Below are positions 46,553-55,059 of a stretch of 64,000 nucleotides of DNA, piece by piece (positions within the stretch are counted from its first letter, which is position 1; the number at the start of each line of letters is the position of its first letter). The stretch lies in the NCBI RefSeq assembly GCF_025144465.1, contig NZ_CP083553.1, forward strand, positions 1,300,001 to 1,364,000. The letters run 5' to 3'. Source of the DNA: Leisingera sp. S132 (GTDB taxonomy: Bacteria; Pseudomonadota; Alphaproteobacteria; Rhodobacterales; Rhodobacteraceae). Below the pieces are notes generated by a model. The model had not been told where the DNA came from and ran no database searches. It saw only the letters and a list, made by a program, of their open reading frames with translations. The translations under genes and the position numbers were made by a program.

Positions 46553-46580
46553 ACCCCGGAGTATTTGCGGAAAGATGAAA
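46553..46580 (-). repeat. AATACTCCGG element, copy 2
   Basis: On the minus strand TTTCATCTTTCCGCAAATAC and then TCCGGGGT. It is followed on that strand by GCGCC/GGCGC and GGGGC/GCCCC hairpins (46515-46548). It follows the minus-strand VOC gene end, as copy 1 follows ispG. Confidence 0.65.
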
Positions 46581-46596
46581 GGAGGCGGCGCGGGCC

Positions 46597-46980
46597 TCAG
46601 GTGAACTGGATCAGGTCCCAGCGGTTGCCAAAGGGGTCGCGCCAGACCGCAACGGTGCCATAGGGTTCATGCCGCGGCTCTTCCTCAAAGACCACGTCCT
46701 TGGCCAGCATTGCCGCATGGTCGCGGGCAAAATCATCGGTGGCCAGGAACAGCCCGACGCGGCCGCCGAACTGGTTGCCAATGGCGGCCTCCTGCACGGG
46801 TCCTTCGGCGCGGGCCAGGATCAGGCTGCCCTGTTCGGCCCCGGGCGGCAGGATCCGCACCCAGCGCTTGCGGCCCTGATCGATATCCTCCGCCAGCTGC
46901 CAGCCCAGATGGCCGCAGTAAAAGGCAATCGCAGCGTCGTAGTCCGGCACTACCAGCGAAACGGCATGGAGAAATTGCAT
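46597..46980 (-). CDS. VOC family (glyoxalase/bleomycin resistance) protein
   Basis: A 127-residue protein of the vicinal-oxygen-chelate fold: repeated beta-alpha-beta-beta-beta units, with F-L-H-A-V-S-L-V-V-P-D-Y, a metal-type Glu in L-I-L-A-R-A, and W-R-D-P-F-G-N-R-W-D-L-I near the C-terminus. The H-x-x-S and terminal E/D suggest a metal site but no substrate. Its ATG overlaps the stop of the upstream transferase (T-G-A-T-G), so the two are translationally coupled. Confidence 0.85.
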   Translation of the reverse strand: MQFLHAVSLVVPDYDAAIAFYCGHLGWQLAEDIDQGRKRWVRILPPGAEQGSLILARAEGPVQEAAIGNQFGGRVGLFLATDDFARDHAAMLAKDVVFEEEPRHEPYGTVAVWRDPFGNRWDLIQFT

Positions 46981-47804
46981 CAGCGTTCGCGGTGAATCGG
47001 CTGCTCGGGCAGCTGGATATTGGCGACCTGTTCGGCAATCGGGTCGGTCGACAGCGGGTGGCTGGCGGTCTCGAACTGGGCCGGATCCGCCATCTTCTTC
47101 CATTCGCTTTGGTGATAGATTTCCAGTCCGGAAAACTTGGCCTTATATCCCATCTTCTGGCTGCCGGGCACCCAGTAGCCGAGGTAGACATAGGGCAGCC
47201 CCGCCTCCTGCGCGATCTTGATGTGATCCAGGATCATGAAGGTGCCGAGGGAGTCCTGAGGCCGGTCCGGGGCATAGAAGGAATAAACCATGCTGAGGCC
47301 ATCCTCCAGCACATCGGTCAGCGACACCGCGGTCAGTTCGCGGCTGCCCGGTGCCGCATATTCCACCACCCGGCTGCGCACCGGGGTTTCCTCGATCATT
47401 GCGGCGTATTCGAAGACGTCCATATCGGCCATGCCGCCATCGGCGTGGCGGCTGTCCAGGTAATTGCGGAACAGGGAAAACTGATCCTCCGTCGCCCAGG
47501 GCGAGGTCGCCCGCCGCTCCAGATGCGCGTTGCGTTTCAGGGTGCGCTTCTGGCTGCGGGTGGGGCTGAAGGCCGCCACGTCGATCCGTGCCGACAGGCA
47601 GGCGGAACATTCCGAGCAGGACGGGCGGTACAGCACATTCTGCGAGCGGCGGAACCCCTGCTGGCTGAGGCTGTTGTTCAGCTGGTCCACCCCGTCGCCT
47701 TGCAGCGCGGTGAACAGCTTGCGCTCCATCCGTCCCTCCAGATAGGGGCAGGGCTGCGGAGCCGTCACATAGAATTGCGGCGCAATGGGAAGAGTATGGC
47801 GCAT
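46980..47804 (-). CDS. bpt: Aspartate/glutamate leucyltransferase (Bpt-type arginyltransferase family)
   Basis: A 274-residue aminoacyl-tRNA-protein transferase that adds leucine to N-terminal Asp or Glu, sending proteins to the ClpAP N-end-rule pathway. Marks: [12 protein letters not shown] near 18-29, the N-terminal ATE Cys cluster [11 protein letters not shown] near 58-68, and the C-terminal [17 protein letters not shown]. The C-terminal ATE domain has D-H-I-K. The start fits the family; it is followed by a coupled VOC gene. Confidence 0.93.
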   Translation of the reverse strand: MRHTLPIAPQFYVTAPQPCPYLEGRMERKLFTALQGDGVDQLNNSLSQQGFRRSQNVLYRPSCSECSACLSARIDVAAFSPTRSQKRTLKRNAHLERRATSPWATEDQFSLFRNYLDSRHADGGMADMDVFEYAAMIEETPVRSRVVEYAAPGSRELTAVSLTDVLEDGLSMVYSFYAPDRPQDSLGTFMILDHIKIAQEAGLPYVYLGYWVPGSQKMGYKAKFSGLEIYHQSEWKKMADPAQFETASHPLSTDPIAEQVANIQLPEQPIHRER

Positions 47805-47934
47805 CGGATCCCGTCGGCAGTTTCGCGGAACAGGCGGAACAGATCGCCTGCGGTCCCAAAGATGATAGCAACGCGGTTCCAGTGCGCCAAGCGCTGTTAT
47901 GGAAAATGGTTTAACGCTGTCTTGCCGGTTTCAT

Positions 47935-48366
47935 TCAAACACGCCGGTTCAGCATCACGGTACCGAGGAAATGGTCCGTCAGCCCCTGGCTGCGCGATGA
48001 GGTGAGCATCAGGATCACCGAGATCACCTGCAAAACCGGCAGCGCCAGCGACAGGCTGTAGCCTGCCGTATGCAGCGCAGCCATGCCGCTGTCCATCCGG
48101 CGGCCTTCGCCGTCGCGCAGCTCAATACCCGCAAAGCGCATGCCCCATGTGGCAGACCCGTTGGCGATGGTCACGGTCCGGTAGGCAAAGCCGACCGCCA
48201 GGTACAGGAGCGGCCAGATGAACAGGCCGGTAAAGGCGGTTAGAACCACCGCTCCGGCGCTGAGTCCAAAGATCAGGATGCTGTCGACGATCCAGGCGAT
48301 CAGCCGCTTGGCGGGCACAGACGCATAGAATTCTGCCTGGTAGTCGGGATCGGGCAGGGCGGTCAT
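47935..48366 (-). CDS. RDD family membrane protein
   Basis: A 143-residue inner-membrane protein with an RDD domain: R-L-I-A-W-I-V-D-S-I near 20-29 carrying the Arg-Asp pair, helices about 28-48 and 52-70, then G-S-A-T-W-G-M-R-F-A-G and a third hydrophobic helix. The function of RDD proteins is unsettled (some are Na+/H+ related). It lies upstream of an unlinked DUF2852 gene terminator, on the same strand. Confidence 0.85.
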   Translation of the reverse strand: MTALPDPDYQAEFYASVPAKRLIAWIVDSILIFGLSAGAVVLTAFTGLFIWPLLYLAVGFAYRTVTIANGSATWGMRFAGIELRDGEGRRMDSGMAALHTAGYSLSLALPVLQVISVILMLTSSRSQGLTDHFLGTVMLNRRV

Positions 48367-48398
48367 GAAACAATGTCCTTTTCAGCAGGTGCAACGGG

Positions 48399-48426
48399 AA
48401 AACCCCGCCCGGACGGATGGGCGGGG
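48399..48426 (-). terminator. Rho-independent terminator of the DUF2852 gene
   Basis: On the minus strand CCCCGCCC and GGGCGGGG (48403-48410, 48419-48426) form an 8-bp stem with loop ATCCGTCC and are followed by TTTTCCC. Confidence 0.75.
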
Positions 48427-48443
48427 CAGCCGGAGGGGCAGGA

Positions 48444-48899
48444 TCAGTGGCGCTTGGGTTCGCCCTGGTCTTCGCCGTCGTCCTCCAGGTCTTCGCTGGA
48501 CGCGGTGCGGGCGCGCTCGTCCATGAACTCATCGAACTCCGCCTTGTCCTTGGCTTCGCGCAGGCGCTGCAGGAAGGCCTCAAAGTCATGCTGTTCCTGT
48601 TCCAGACGGTGCAGCGTGTCGGCCTTGTAGGCGTCAAAGGCGCTGTTGCCCGAGGGTTTCATCGCCGAGTAGCCATGGCGGGCCCAGGACTTGCGGTGGC
48701 GGCAGGAGGATTTGCTGAACATGCGTTTGCTCCAGATCATGTAGAAGAGAAGGGCCAGGCCAACCGGCCAGAAAAACACGAAACCCAGCACCATGGCGGC
48801 GATCCATGCGCCTTTGCCCTTGCTGTCCAGCCAGGCTTCGCTGCGGGAAAACCAGCCCTGTACCGGGGCGGCAGGGGCGGTCGGGGTGAAACTCGTCAT
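48444..48899 (-). CDS. DUF2852 small membrane protein
   Basis: A 151-residue protein with a single membrane helix about 35-55 (W-I-A-A-M-V-L-G-F-V-F-F-W-P-V-G-L-A-L-L) and a cytosolic coiled coil about 90-130 (L-H-R-L-E-Q-E-Q-H-D-F-E-A-F-L-Q-R-L). R-H-R-K-S-W-A-R near 68 is the DUF2852 mark; the C-terminus is acidic. GGAGG seven bases upstream fixes 48899. Two copies of a TGT-N11-ACA site lie upstream, so the gene is probably regulated. No function is known. Confidence 0.85.
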   Translation of the reverse strand: MTSFTPTAPAAPVQGWFSRSEAWLDSKGKGAWIAAMVLGFVFFWPVGLALLFYMIWSKRMFSKSSCRHRKSWARHGYSAMKPSGNSAFDAYKADTLHRLEQEQHDFEAFLQRLREAKDKAEFDEFMDERARTASSEDLEDDGEDQGEPKRH

Positions 48900-48923
48900 C
48901 GGGGTCCTCCAGGTTGCGGGTGA

Positions 48924-48942
48924 ATGTAAATCCCTTTCACAT
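48924..48942. promoter_or_regulatory. TGT-N11-ACA site, copy 1
   Basis: ATGTAAATCCCTTTCACAT; the dyad TGTrAA-N5-TTyACA centres 34 bases upstream of the DUF2852 start. It is repeated at 48983. Confidence 0.55.
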
Positions 48943-49363
48943 GACTGCATATCGGAAGCCGCCAGCAGGCTTTCAAGGCCTGATGTAAATCTTTTTCACA
49001 TTTTGATGCTGAACAGCGCTGCAACGGCGGTCTGGCGCGAAAACCACGCATACAGGAAGCTGCGGAAAGGCAGGGAGAAGAGGGTGCGCGGTTATGCTCC
49101 GGTTACAAGGCCGGATGCGGGGAAACACTGCAAAACAGCTGCGAGAACCAGTCAGAAATCACGGACAGATCCAAGCGCCCCCTGAAAACAAAACACTCTT
49201 TACTTCGAAAAGGCTCCGTAACGGGAGCATAACCGTAACGTTAACATTACCTTAAAATTCAATCTTAACCTATTCGGGTATTCCAGACCTCTGCGTAAAC
49301 CTATGCGGCAGCGCGGCAATTCACCCATTGACGCCATCCTGCCTGCGGAACAGTGTCGTTTCC
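48943..49363. other. Long intergenic region upstream of glnE and the DUF2852 gene
   Basis: With the flanking sites this is a gap of about 460 bases between divergent genes. It holds the second TGT-N11-ACA site, then GC-rich sequence, and near glnE an AT-rich stretch (49231-49280) with TTAA-CATTACC-TTAA (49241-49255), close to the CtrA pattern TTAA-N7-TTAAC. No gene is visible. Confidence 0.45.
48983..49001. promoter_or_regulatory. TGT-N11-ACA site, copy 2
   Basis: ATGTAAATCTTTTTCACAT, 59 bases from copy 1 and differing from it at two bases. Confidence 0.55.
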
Positions 49364-52171
49364 ATGACGACTGAGCTGACAATTTCCCGCATTCCCCGCC
49401 CGTTTGACCCGGATCTCGGCGCAGAGGCGCGGGCACTGGTGCCAGAGCTGTCGGGCGGTCTGGCAGACCTGGTGGCGGGGGCCTGCGGGTCCAGCCCGTA
49501 TCTGAAGGAGCTGACGGACCGGGAGGCAGGCTGGCTGCCTCAGGCGCTGCACGATCCGGAAGCCGCGGTACAGCAGGTCTTTGCGGACTGCCGCGCGCTG
49601 GAAGCGGCGCAGCTGAAACCGGGCCTGCGCCAGGCCAAGCGGCGGCTGGCGCTGCTGACTGCGCTTTGCGACCTCTCGGGCGGCTGGTGCCTGGAGCAGG
49701 TGACCGGGGCGCTCACCGGTTTCGGGGCGCTGTGTGCAGACGTTGCGATCAAGGCGGAGATCGCCAATCTGATCCGCCGCAAGAAACTGCCCGGCCTGAC
49801 AGAAGACGACGTGGAAACCGCGGGCGGCCTCACTATCCTGGCGATGGGCAAGATGGGCGCGCATGAGCTGAACTACAGTTCCGACATCGACTTGATCTGC
49901 CTGTTCGACGAAACCCGGTTTGACCCGGATGATTTCTACGAGGCGCGCCAGGGCATGGTGCGCGCGACCAAGAACATGTGCGCGGCACTCAGCGACCGCA
50001 CCGGCGACGGCTATGTGTTCCGCACCGACCTGCGGCTGCGCCCGGACCCGGCCGTCACCCCTGTCTGCCTGGCGATGGAAGCGGCGGAGCGCTATTATGA
50101 AAGCCTCGGCCGCACCTGGGAACGCGCCGCCTATATCAAGGCGCGCCCCTGCGCCGGCGACATCGCGGCGGGGGAGCGGTTCCTGAACACCTTGCGCCCC
50201 TTCGTCTGGCGGCGGCATCTGGACTTTGCCGCAATCCAGGACGCCCATGACATCCGCCTGCGCATCCGAGAGAACAAGGGCACCGGCGGCGCACTCCACG
50301 TGCCGGGCCACGACATGAAGCTGGGCCGCGGCGGCATCCGCGAAATCGAGTTTTTCACCCAGACCCGCCAGCTGATCGCCGGCGGGCGTGACGAGTCCCT
50401 GCGCCTGCGCGGCACGGTGGAGGGGCTGGCAGCGCTGGCCGGCAAGGGCTGGGTGCCGCCGGAGGTGGCAGAGACCCTGACAGCCCACTACCGTGCCCAC
50501 CGCGAGGTCGAGCACCGTATCCAGATGGTGCATGACGCCCAGACCCACCGGATGCCGAAATCCGAGGACGGCATTGCCCGCATTGCCTGCCTGATGGACC
50601 GCGACCCGGCAGAGCTGCAGGCCGAAATCAAGATCCGCCTGGAAGAGGTGCATGAGCTGACCGAGGGGTTCTTTTCTCCCGGTGCAGCTCCGGCGCCTGC
50701 GCCTTTGGCAGCGGAGTCGGCGGAACTGGACGGCGCCATCATTGCCCGATGGCCCACCTATCCGGCGCTGCGCTCATCACGCGGCGCGCGGATCTTTGAA
50801 GGGTTGAAGCCAGAGCTTCTGGCCCGCGTGGCCAAGACCGCAAAGCCGGCTGAAACCCTGCTGGCGCTCGACGGCTTCCTGGCCGGGCTGCCCGCCGGCG
50901 TGCAGCTGTTCTCGCTCCTGGGCGCCAATCCGCAGCTCATCGACCTGCTGGTCGATATCGCGGGCACCTCACGCGATCTGGCCGCCTTCCTGTCGCGCAA
51001 CTCCGCCGTTTTCGATGCGGTGATCGGGGGCTCTTTCTTCGACCCCTGGCCGGGGGCGGACAGGCTGCGGGCGGAGCTGAAAACGCGTCTGGAGCAGGAA
51101 GAGGATTATGAAACCCGCCTCGACGCCACCCGGCGCTGGTGCAAGGAATGGCATTTCCGGATCGGCGTGCATCACCTGCGCGGGCTGATCGATGGCCATC
51201 AGGCGGGCACCCAGTATGCCGAGCTGGCCGAAGTGGTGATTGCAGGCATCGCGCCGGAAGTGGTTGCGCAGTTTTCGAAAAAACACGGACCCCCGCCGGG
51301 CCGCGGCGCCGCGGTGCTGGCAATGGGCTCGATGGGGGCAGGGCAGATCAATGCGCAGTCCGACCTCGATCTGATCGTGATCTACGACCCGGCGGGAGTG
51401 GAAATGTCCGATGGCAAGCGCCCGCTGGCCACGCGCCCCTATTTCGCGCGCCTGACCCAGGCCTTTGTCACAGCTTTGTCAGCGCCGATGGCGCAGGGCC
51501 GGCTGTATGAGGTCGACATGCGCCTGCGCCCGTCTGGCACACAAGGTCCCGTCGCCGTCAGCTTTGCAGGTTTCACCCTGTATCAGCAGAACGAGGCCTG
51601 GGTGTGGGAGCATCTGGCCCTCACCCGCGCCCGAACCATCGCGGGCGACCGCAGCCTGACCGGCGAAATCGAGGACTTCCGCACTGGCTTCCTGTCAGAG
51701 CCTCGTGACAGCGGCAAGGTGCTGCGCGAAGTGGCGCAGATGCGGGAACGCCTCGCTGCCGCCAAGACACCGGCAGGCGTCTGGGACGCCAAGAACGGCC
51801 CCGGGCGGATGATGGACATCGAGCTGCTGTCGCAGGCAGGCACGCTCACCTCTGCCTCTGCCGCCCGCGATGTGGCCTCCGGTCTTCGCGGCGCTGTCGC
51901 TGCCGGATGGCTGAATGACGCGGATGCGGAATACCTGACGGCCGGATACCGTCTATTCTGGTCCGTGCAATGCGCAGCGCGGCTGCTCTCTGGCAAGGCG
52001 CTCGACGCCGAAAAGATGGGAGAGGGCGGGGCGCAGTTCCTCGGCCGCACCACCGGGTTCGACCGGCTGGAAATGCTGGAGCAGGAACTGCAGGACCGCT
52101 ACGGACGCTGTGCTGCGCTGATTGGCGAAACCTTGGAAAGGGAAGCAGCGGATGAAGACGGGCAGCACTGA
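49364..52171 (+). CDS. glnE: Bifunctional glutamine synthetase adenylyltransferase/adenylyl-removing enzyme
   Basis: The 935-residue protein controls glutamine synthetase by adding or removing AMP, in response to PII. Two nucleotidyltransferase domains are seen: N-terminal (removing) with Y-S-S-D-I-D-L-I near 165-172 and C-terminal (adding) with Q-S-D-L-D-L-I near 665, each with the GlnE/PII-uridylyl region after it (L-G-R-G-G-I-R-E-I-E, R-M-M-D-I-E). The start is the second in-frame ATG (49364). A candidate CtrA-like site lies upstream. A small gene overlaps its 3' end. Confidence 0.95.
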   Translation: MTTELTISRIPRPFDPDLGAEARALVPELSGGLADLVAGACGSSPYLKELTDREAGWLPQALHDPEAAVQQVFADCRALEAAQLKPGLRQAKRRLALLTALCDLSGGWCLEQVTGALTGFGALCADVAIKAEIANLIRRKKLPGLTEDDVETAGGLTILAMGKMGAHELNYSSDIDLICLFDETRFDPDDFYEARQGMVRATKNMCAALSDRTGDGYVFRTDLRLRPDPAVTPVCLAMEAAERYYESLGRTWERAAYIKARPCAGDIAAGERFLNTLRPFVWRRHLDFAAIQDAHDIRLRIRENKGTGGALHVPGHDMKLGRGGIREIEFFTQTRQLIAGGRDESLRLRGTVEGLAALAGKGWVPPEVAETLTAHYRAHREVEHRIQMVHDAQTHRMPKSEDGIARIACLMDRDPAELQAEIKIRLEEVHELTEGFFSPGAAPAPAPLAAESAELDGAIIARWPTYPALRSSRGARIFEGLKPELLARVAKTAKPAETLLALDGFLAGLPAGVQLFSLLGANPQLIDLLVDIAGTSRDLAAFLSRNSAVFDAVIGGSFFDPWPGADRLRAELKTRLEQEEDYETRLDATRRWCKEWHFRIGVHHLRGLIDGHQAGTQYAELAEVVIAGIAPEVVAQFSKKHGPPPGRGAAVLAMGSMGAGQINAQSDLDLIVIYDPAGVEMSDGKRPLATRPYFARLTQAFVTALSAPMAQGRLYEVDMRLRPSGTQGPVAVSFAGFTLYQQNEAWVWEHLALTRARTIAGDRSLTGEIEDFRTGFLSEPRDSGKVLREVAQMRERLAAAKTPAGVWDAKNGPGRMMDIELLSQAGTLTSASAARDVASGLRGAVAAGWLNDADAEYLTAGYRLFWSVQCAARLLSGKALDAEKMGEGGAQFLGRTTGFDRLEMLEQELQDRYGRCAALIGETLEREAADEDGQH

Positions 52172-52424
52172 ACAGGACCCGCGCGGGCTGATCTACGAAT
52201 CCTACCGGATCGAGGGCATCACCGATGCCCAGTGCCGCAGCATCTTCTTTGACTGGGCGCTGGGCATGGACGCCGCGCGCGACAGCCGCGCCGACATTCA
52301 GGCGCTGCTGGACATCTATGGCGATGGCCAGCCGGAACATCCGATGACGGCGGTGCTGCGCGACGGGCTGCAAGGCGCCGAAAAACCGCGCCGCCGCGGC
52401 GGCTGGCGCTCACGCGAACGCTAG
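52152..52424 (+). CDS. Small conserved-type protein overlapping glnE
   Basis: A 90-residue cytosolic protein (M-K-T-G-S-T-E-Q-D-P-R-G-L-I-Y-E-S-Y-R, later L-G-M-D-A-A-R-D, and a basic end R-R-R-G-G-W-R-S-R). It overlaps the glnE end by 20 bases in another frame and likely depends on glnE translation. AGCGG sits just before the ATG. I do not recognise the family. Confidence 0.65.
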   Translation: MKTGSTEQDPRGLIYESYRIEGITDAQCRSIFFDWALGMDAARDSRADIQALLDIYGDGQPEHPMTAVLRDGLQGAEKPRRRGGWRSRER

Positions 52425-52535
52425 ATCCCTGAAACCACAAGCTTAACTTCTTTCGCCGCCTTGCGTCGCCAGCGTCGCGTGGCGGCCCTGTACGGCAGCT
52501 GGACGGCGCGCGCAGAATCCATTGTGTTCGGGATC

Positions 52536-52564
52536 TTGATAATACCCCTAGTTAGGGATATATA
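52536..52564 (+). promoter_or_regulatory. MarR operon promoter with operator in the spacer
   Basis: TTGATA (52536-52541), a 17-base spacer and TATATA (52559-52564). A near-perfect 20-bp inverted repeat ATACCCCTAGTTAGGGATAT (52542-52561, 8 of 9 arm pairs) fills the spacer and overlaps the -10. Transcription would start near 52571, one base before the ATG at 52572. Confidence 0.75.
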
Positions 52565-52571
52565 CGGCTGC

Positions 52572-53030
52572 ATGACACAGAAAAACCGCAACCGGGAAAA
52601 CCAGGCACTTGTGCTGGCGCTGCTGCGCAGCCACCAGCTGTTTATGCGCTCGATGGGGCCGGTGTTCCGCTCGGCAGGCTTGACTGCGCCGCAATGGGAC
52701 GTGCTGGAAACACTCAGCACAAAAGGTGCGCTTTCGGTCAATCAGCTGATGCAGCTCACACTGGCGACTTCGGGCAATCTGGATGTGGTGGTCAAGAACC
52801 TGATCCAGGCCGGATTTGCCGAGAAGACGATTGATGACAAGGACAGGCGGGCGCGGGTGCTGCGCCTGACCCGGGCGGGACGCGCCAAGGTGGCGGAGTT
52901 CATGCCGGTGCACAACCTGGCGCTGGAGCAGATGTTCGCAGGCATCAGCCCGCAACAGCAGCGAGAGGCAATCACAACACTCAACCAGCTTCGCAGGAAG
53001 CTGCCCCAGTCGCAGAAAGACCGAACATGA
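52572..53030 (+). CDS. MarR family transcriptional regulator
   Basis: A 152-residue winged-helix repressor: L-T-A-P-Q-W-D-V-L-E-T-L-S, L-M-Q-L-T-L-A-T-S-G-N-L-D-V-V-V-K, and the wing D-D-K-D-R-R-A-R-V-L-R-L-T. No Shine-Dalgarno is seen and the -10 ends only 7 bases before the ATG, so the message is probably leaderless. The operator in the promoter points to autorepression relieved by a ligand. Its stop overlaps the next ATG (ATGA). Confidence 0.9.
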   Translation: MTQKNRNRENQALVLALLRSHQLFMRSMGPVFRSAGLTAPQWDVLETLSTKGALSVNQLMQLTLATSGNLDVVVKNLIQAGFAEKTIDDKDRRARVLRLTRAGRAKVAEFMPVHNLALEQMFAGISPQQQREAITTLNQLRRKLPQSQKDRT

Positions 53031-53404
53031 CCAGCAGGACCTTCCTTACCGCCCATGGTGCGATCTACATGTTTTTTGCCCTCGCGCTTTTCCTTGTGCC
53101 GCAGGTCCTCTGGCCGCAGTACGGGATGCAAGTGAATGACCGCTATGCGGTGTTTCTCTCCCAGCACAATTCGATCTTTCTGGGCGGGATCGGGATCATC
53201 AGCTTCCTGTTCCGCACCGCGGAACCGGGAAGCGCTGCCGCCCGTAATATCCTGACGGGCCTTCTGTGGACAAATGTTCTGGGCGCCGCTGTCACGCTGT
53301 ACGCCTGCATCGTGGGCCTCTTTACCGGCTTTGGCTGGTCCGACCCGGCCTTCTTTGCGCTGCTTGCGGGTCTATGCGCTGCGCAACTTCGCAAAGACAT
53401 TTGA
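53027..53404 (+). CDS. Four-helix membrane protein in the MarR operon
   Basis: A 125-residue inner-membrane protein with hydrophobic helices about 8-28, 45-62, 73-98 and 104-120 (for example Y-M-F-F-A-L-A-L-F-L-V-P and L-L-W-T-N-V-L-G-A-A-V-T-L). It overlaps the MarR stop by 4 bases. No known family is recognised. It is likely part of the process regulated by the MarR protein. Confidence 0.75.
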   Translation: MTSRTFLTAHGAIYMFFALALFLVPQVLWPQYGMQVNDRYAVFLSQHNSIFLGGIGIISFLFRTAEPGSAAARNILTGLLWTNVLGAAVTLYACIVGLFTGFGWSDPAFFALLAGLCAAQLRKDI

Positions 53405-53435
53405 AACCCTCTCGCCTTCCCGCAGGAGAACGAAC

Positions 53436-53750
53436 ATGAGCACACAGAAAATCTGGGACCTGCATATGACCTATGACGGCCCCGTTACCGAAGAGTTCCT
53501 GGAAGGGACCAAGGAACTCGCCCGGAGCATCGCGGGAGAACCTGGGATCCTCTGGAAAATCTGGACCATTGAAGAGGGCACCTCCCGCTTTGGCTCCACC
53601 TATCTGTTCCGCAGCCGGGAGGATCTCGACACCTACCGGGAGATGCACCTGAAACGCCTGGCGTCCATTGGCATAACGGTGGCGTCGGACCACATCTTCG
53701 ACATCATGGAGGAGGTGAGCGCGATCACCCGCGCTCCGCTGTCGGCTTAA
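53436..53750 (+). CDS. YdhR-like putative monooxygenase
   Basis: A 104-residue ferredoxin-like (dimeric alpha-beta barrel) protein. YdhR marks: L-H-M-T-Y-D-G-P-V-T near 9-18, G-E-P-G-I-L-W-K-I-W-T near 35-45, and S-T-Y-L-F-R-S-R-E-D-L-D-T-Y near 54-67. YdhR proteins resemble antibiotic monooxygenases but their reaction is unproven. AGGAGAA upstream fixes 53436. It completes a MarR-led operon with the membrane protein. Confidence 0.88.
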   Translation: MSTQKIWDLHMTYDGPVTEEFLEGTKELARSIAGEPGILWKIWTIEEGTSRFGSTYLFRSREDLDTYREMHLKRLASIGITVASDHIFDIMEEVSAITRAPLSA

Positions 53751-53840
53751 GGTTCCGGCCCTGGCAGTACAGCACCGGGCAGCCGCGCCGCCGCGTGGCT
53801 GCCTCTTCCCCTGCGCAGCACTTGCGGCTAAGAGGGCCTC

Positions 53841-55055
53841 ATGACAGCCTCCCCTGATGCGCTCCAGCGCCCCCGCGTGAAAATGAAGCCCAAGTCCAAC
53901 GCCCGCGCCATCCGGCACGGGTTTCCCTGGGTTTATGCGAATGAACTGGTGACCGACCGCCGCACCCGCAAGCTGACGCCCGGCACCCTGGCAGTGCTGG
54001 AGGATGAGACGCAGCGCCCGCTGGGGCTGGTCTCGGTCAATCCCGAAAGCAAAATCATCGCCCGGATGCTGGACCGCGATCCGGAGGCGGTGATTGATCA
54101 GGCGTGGTTCGCGGCCCGCCTGTCGCGTGCGCTGGAAATGCGCGAGCGCCTGTATGATGCGCCGTTCTACCGGCTGGTCCACGCGGAATCCGACGGGCTG
54201 CCCGGCGTGGTGATCGACCGTTTCGGCGCAGCTTGCGTGGTGCAGCCCAACGCCGCCTGGGCCGAGGCGCATCTGGATATGCTGTCTGCCGCTCTGGCCG
54301 AGGTAACCGGCGCAGAGGTGATCCTGAAAAACGCGTCGGGCCGCACCCGCGGGCTGGAAGGCCTGGATGACGTGAACCAGACCCTGCTGGGCGAGGCCCC
54401 CGCCGCGCCGCTTCCGGTGCAGATGAACGGTGCCACCTATATGGCCGACCTCACCGGCGGCCAGAAAACCGGGCTGTTCTTTGATCAGCGCGAAAACCAC
54501 GCCTTTGCCGCGCGCCTCACTGCGCCGGGTGCCAAGGTGCTGGATGTGTTCTCCCACGTCGGCGGCTTTGGCCTGGCGATGCTGGCAGGCGGGGCAGGGC
54601 AGGCCACTTGCGTCGACGGCTCCGCCGCCGCGCTGGAGCTGGCCGCGCAAGGCGCCGAGGCCGCTGGTTTCAAAGACAAATTCACCGCCCGCCAGGGTGA
54701 CGCCTTCGATGTGCTGACTGCGCTGGGGGAGGAGGGCGAGACCTTCGACGTGGTGATCTGCGACCCGCCCGCATTCGCCCCCTCGAAACAGGCGCTGGAG
54801 GCCGGGCTGCGCGCCTATGAGCGCGTGGCAAAACTGGCAGCCCCGCTGGTGAAGCCAGGCGGCTACCTTGGGCTCTGCTCCTGCTCCCACGCCGCTGACC
54901 TCACCCGCTTCCGCAATTCATCGGCCCGCGGCATCGGCAAGGGCGGGCGCCGGGCGGCGCTCATTCATACCGGATACGCAGGCCCCGACCACCCGCAACT
55001 GCCGCAACTGGCCGAAAGCGGTTATCTGAAGGCCGTGTTCTTCCGGCTGGGCTGA
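53841..55055 (+). CDS. rlmI: 23S rRNA (cytosine-C5) methyltransferase, RlmI-like
   Basis: A 404-residue protein with an N-terminal PUA domain about 10-80 (R-H-G-F-P-W-V-Y-A-N-E-L) and a C-terminal Rossmann SAM domain: G-Q-K-T-G-L-F-F-D-Q-R-E-N, D-V-F-S-H-V-G-G-F-G, and the catalytic motif C-D-P-P-A-F-A-P-S-K. RlmI methylates C1962 of 23S rRNA in E. coli; that target is inferred here. It runs 4 bases before the GTG of a PIN protein gene. Confidence 0.85.
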   Translation: MTASPDALQRPRVKMKPKSNARAIRHGFPWVYANELVTDRRTRKLTPGTLAVLEDETQRPLGLVSVNPESKIIARMLDRDPEAVIDQAWFAARLSRALEMRERLYDAPFYRLVHAESDGLPGVVIDRFGAACVVQPNAAWAEAHLDMLSAALAEVTGAEVILKNASGRTRGLEGLDDVNQTLLGEAPAAPLPVQMNGATYMADLTGGQKTGLFFDQRENHAFAARLTAPGAKVLDVFSHVGGFGLAMLAGGAGQATCVDGSAAALELAAQGAEAAGFKDKFTARQGDAFDVLTALGEEGETFDVVICDPPAFAPSKQALEAGLRAYERVAKLAAPLVKPGGYLGLCSCSHAADLTRFRNSSARGIGKGGRRAALIHTGYAGPDHPQLPQLAESGYLKAVFFRLG

Positions 55056-55059
55056 CGGG

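Noticed and set aside
48924-49001. PpsR or FNR control of the DUF2852 gene
   Set aside because: TGT and ACA are 11 bases apart rather than 12, and the half-sites lack TTGAT, so neither regulator fits.
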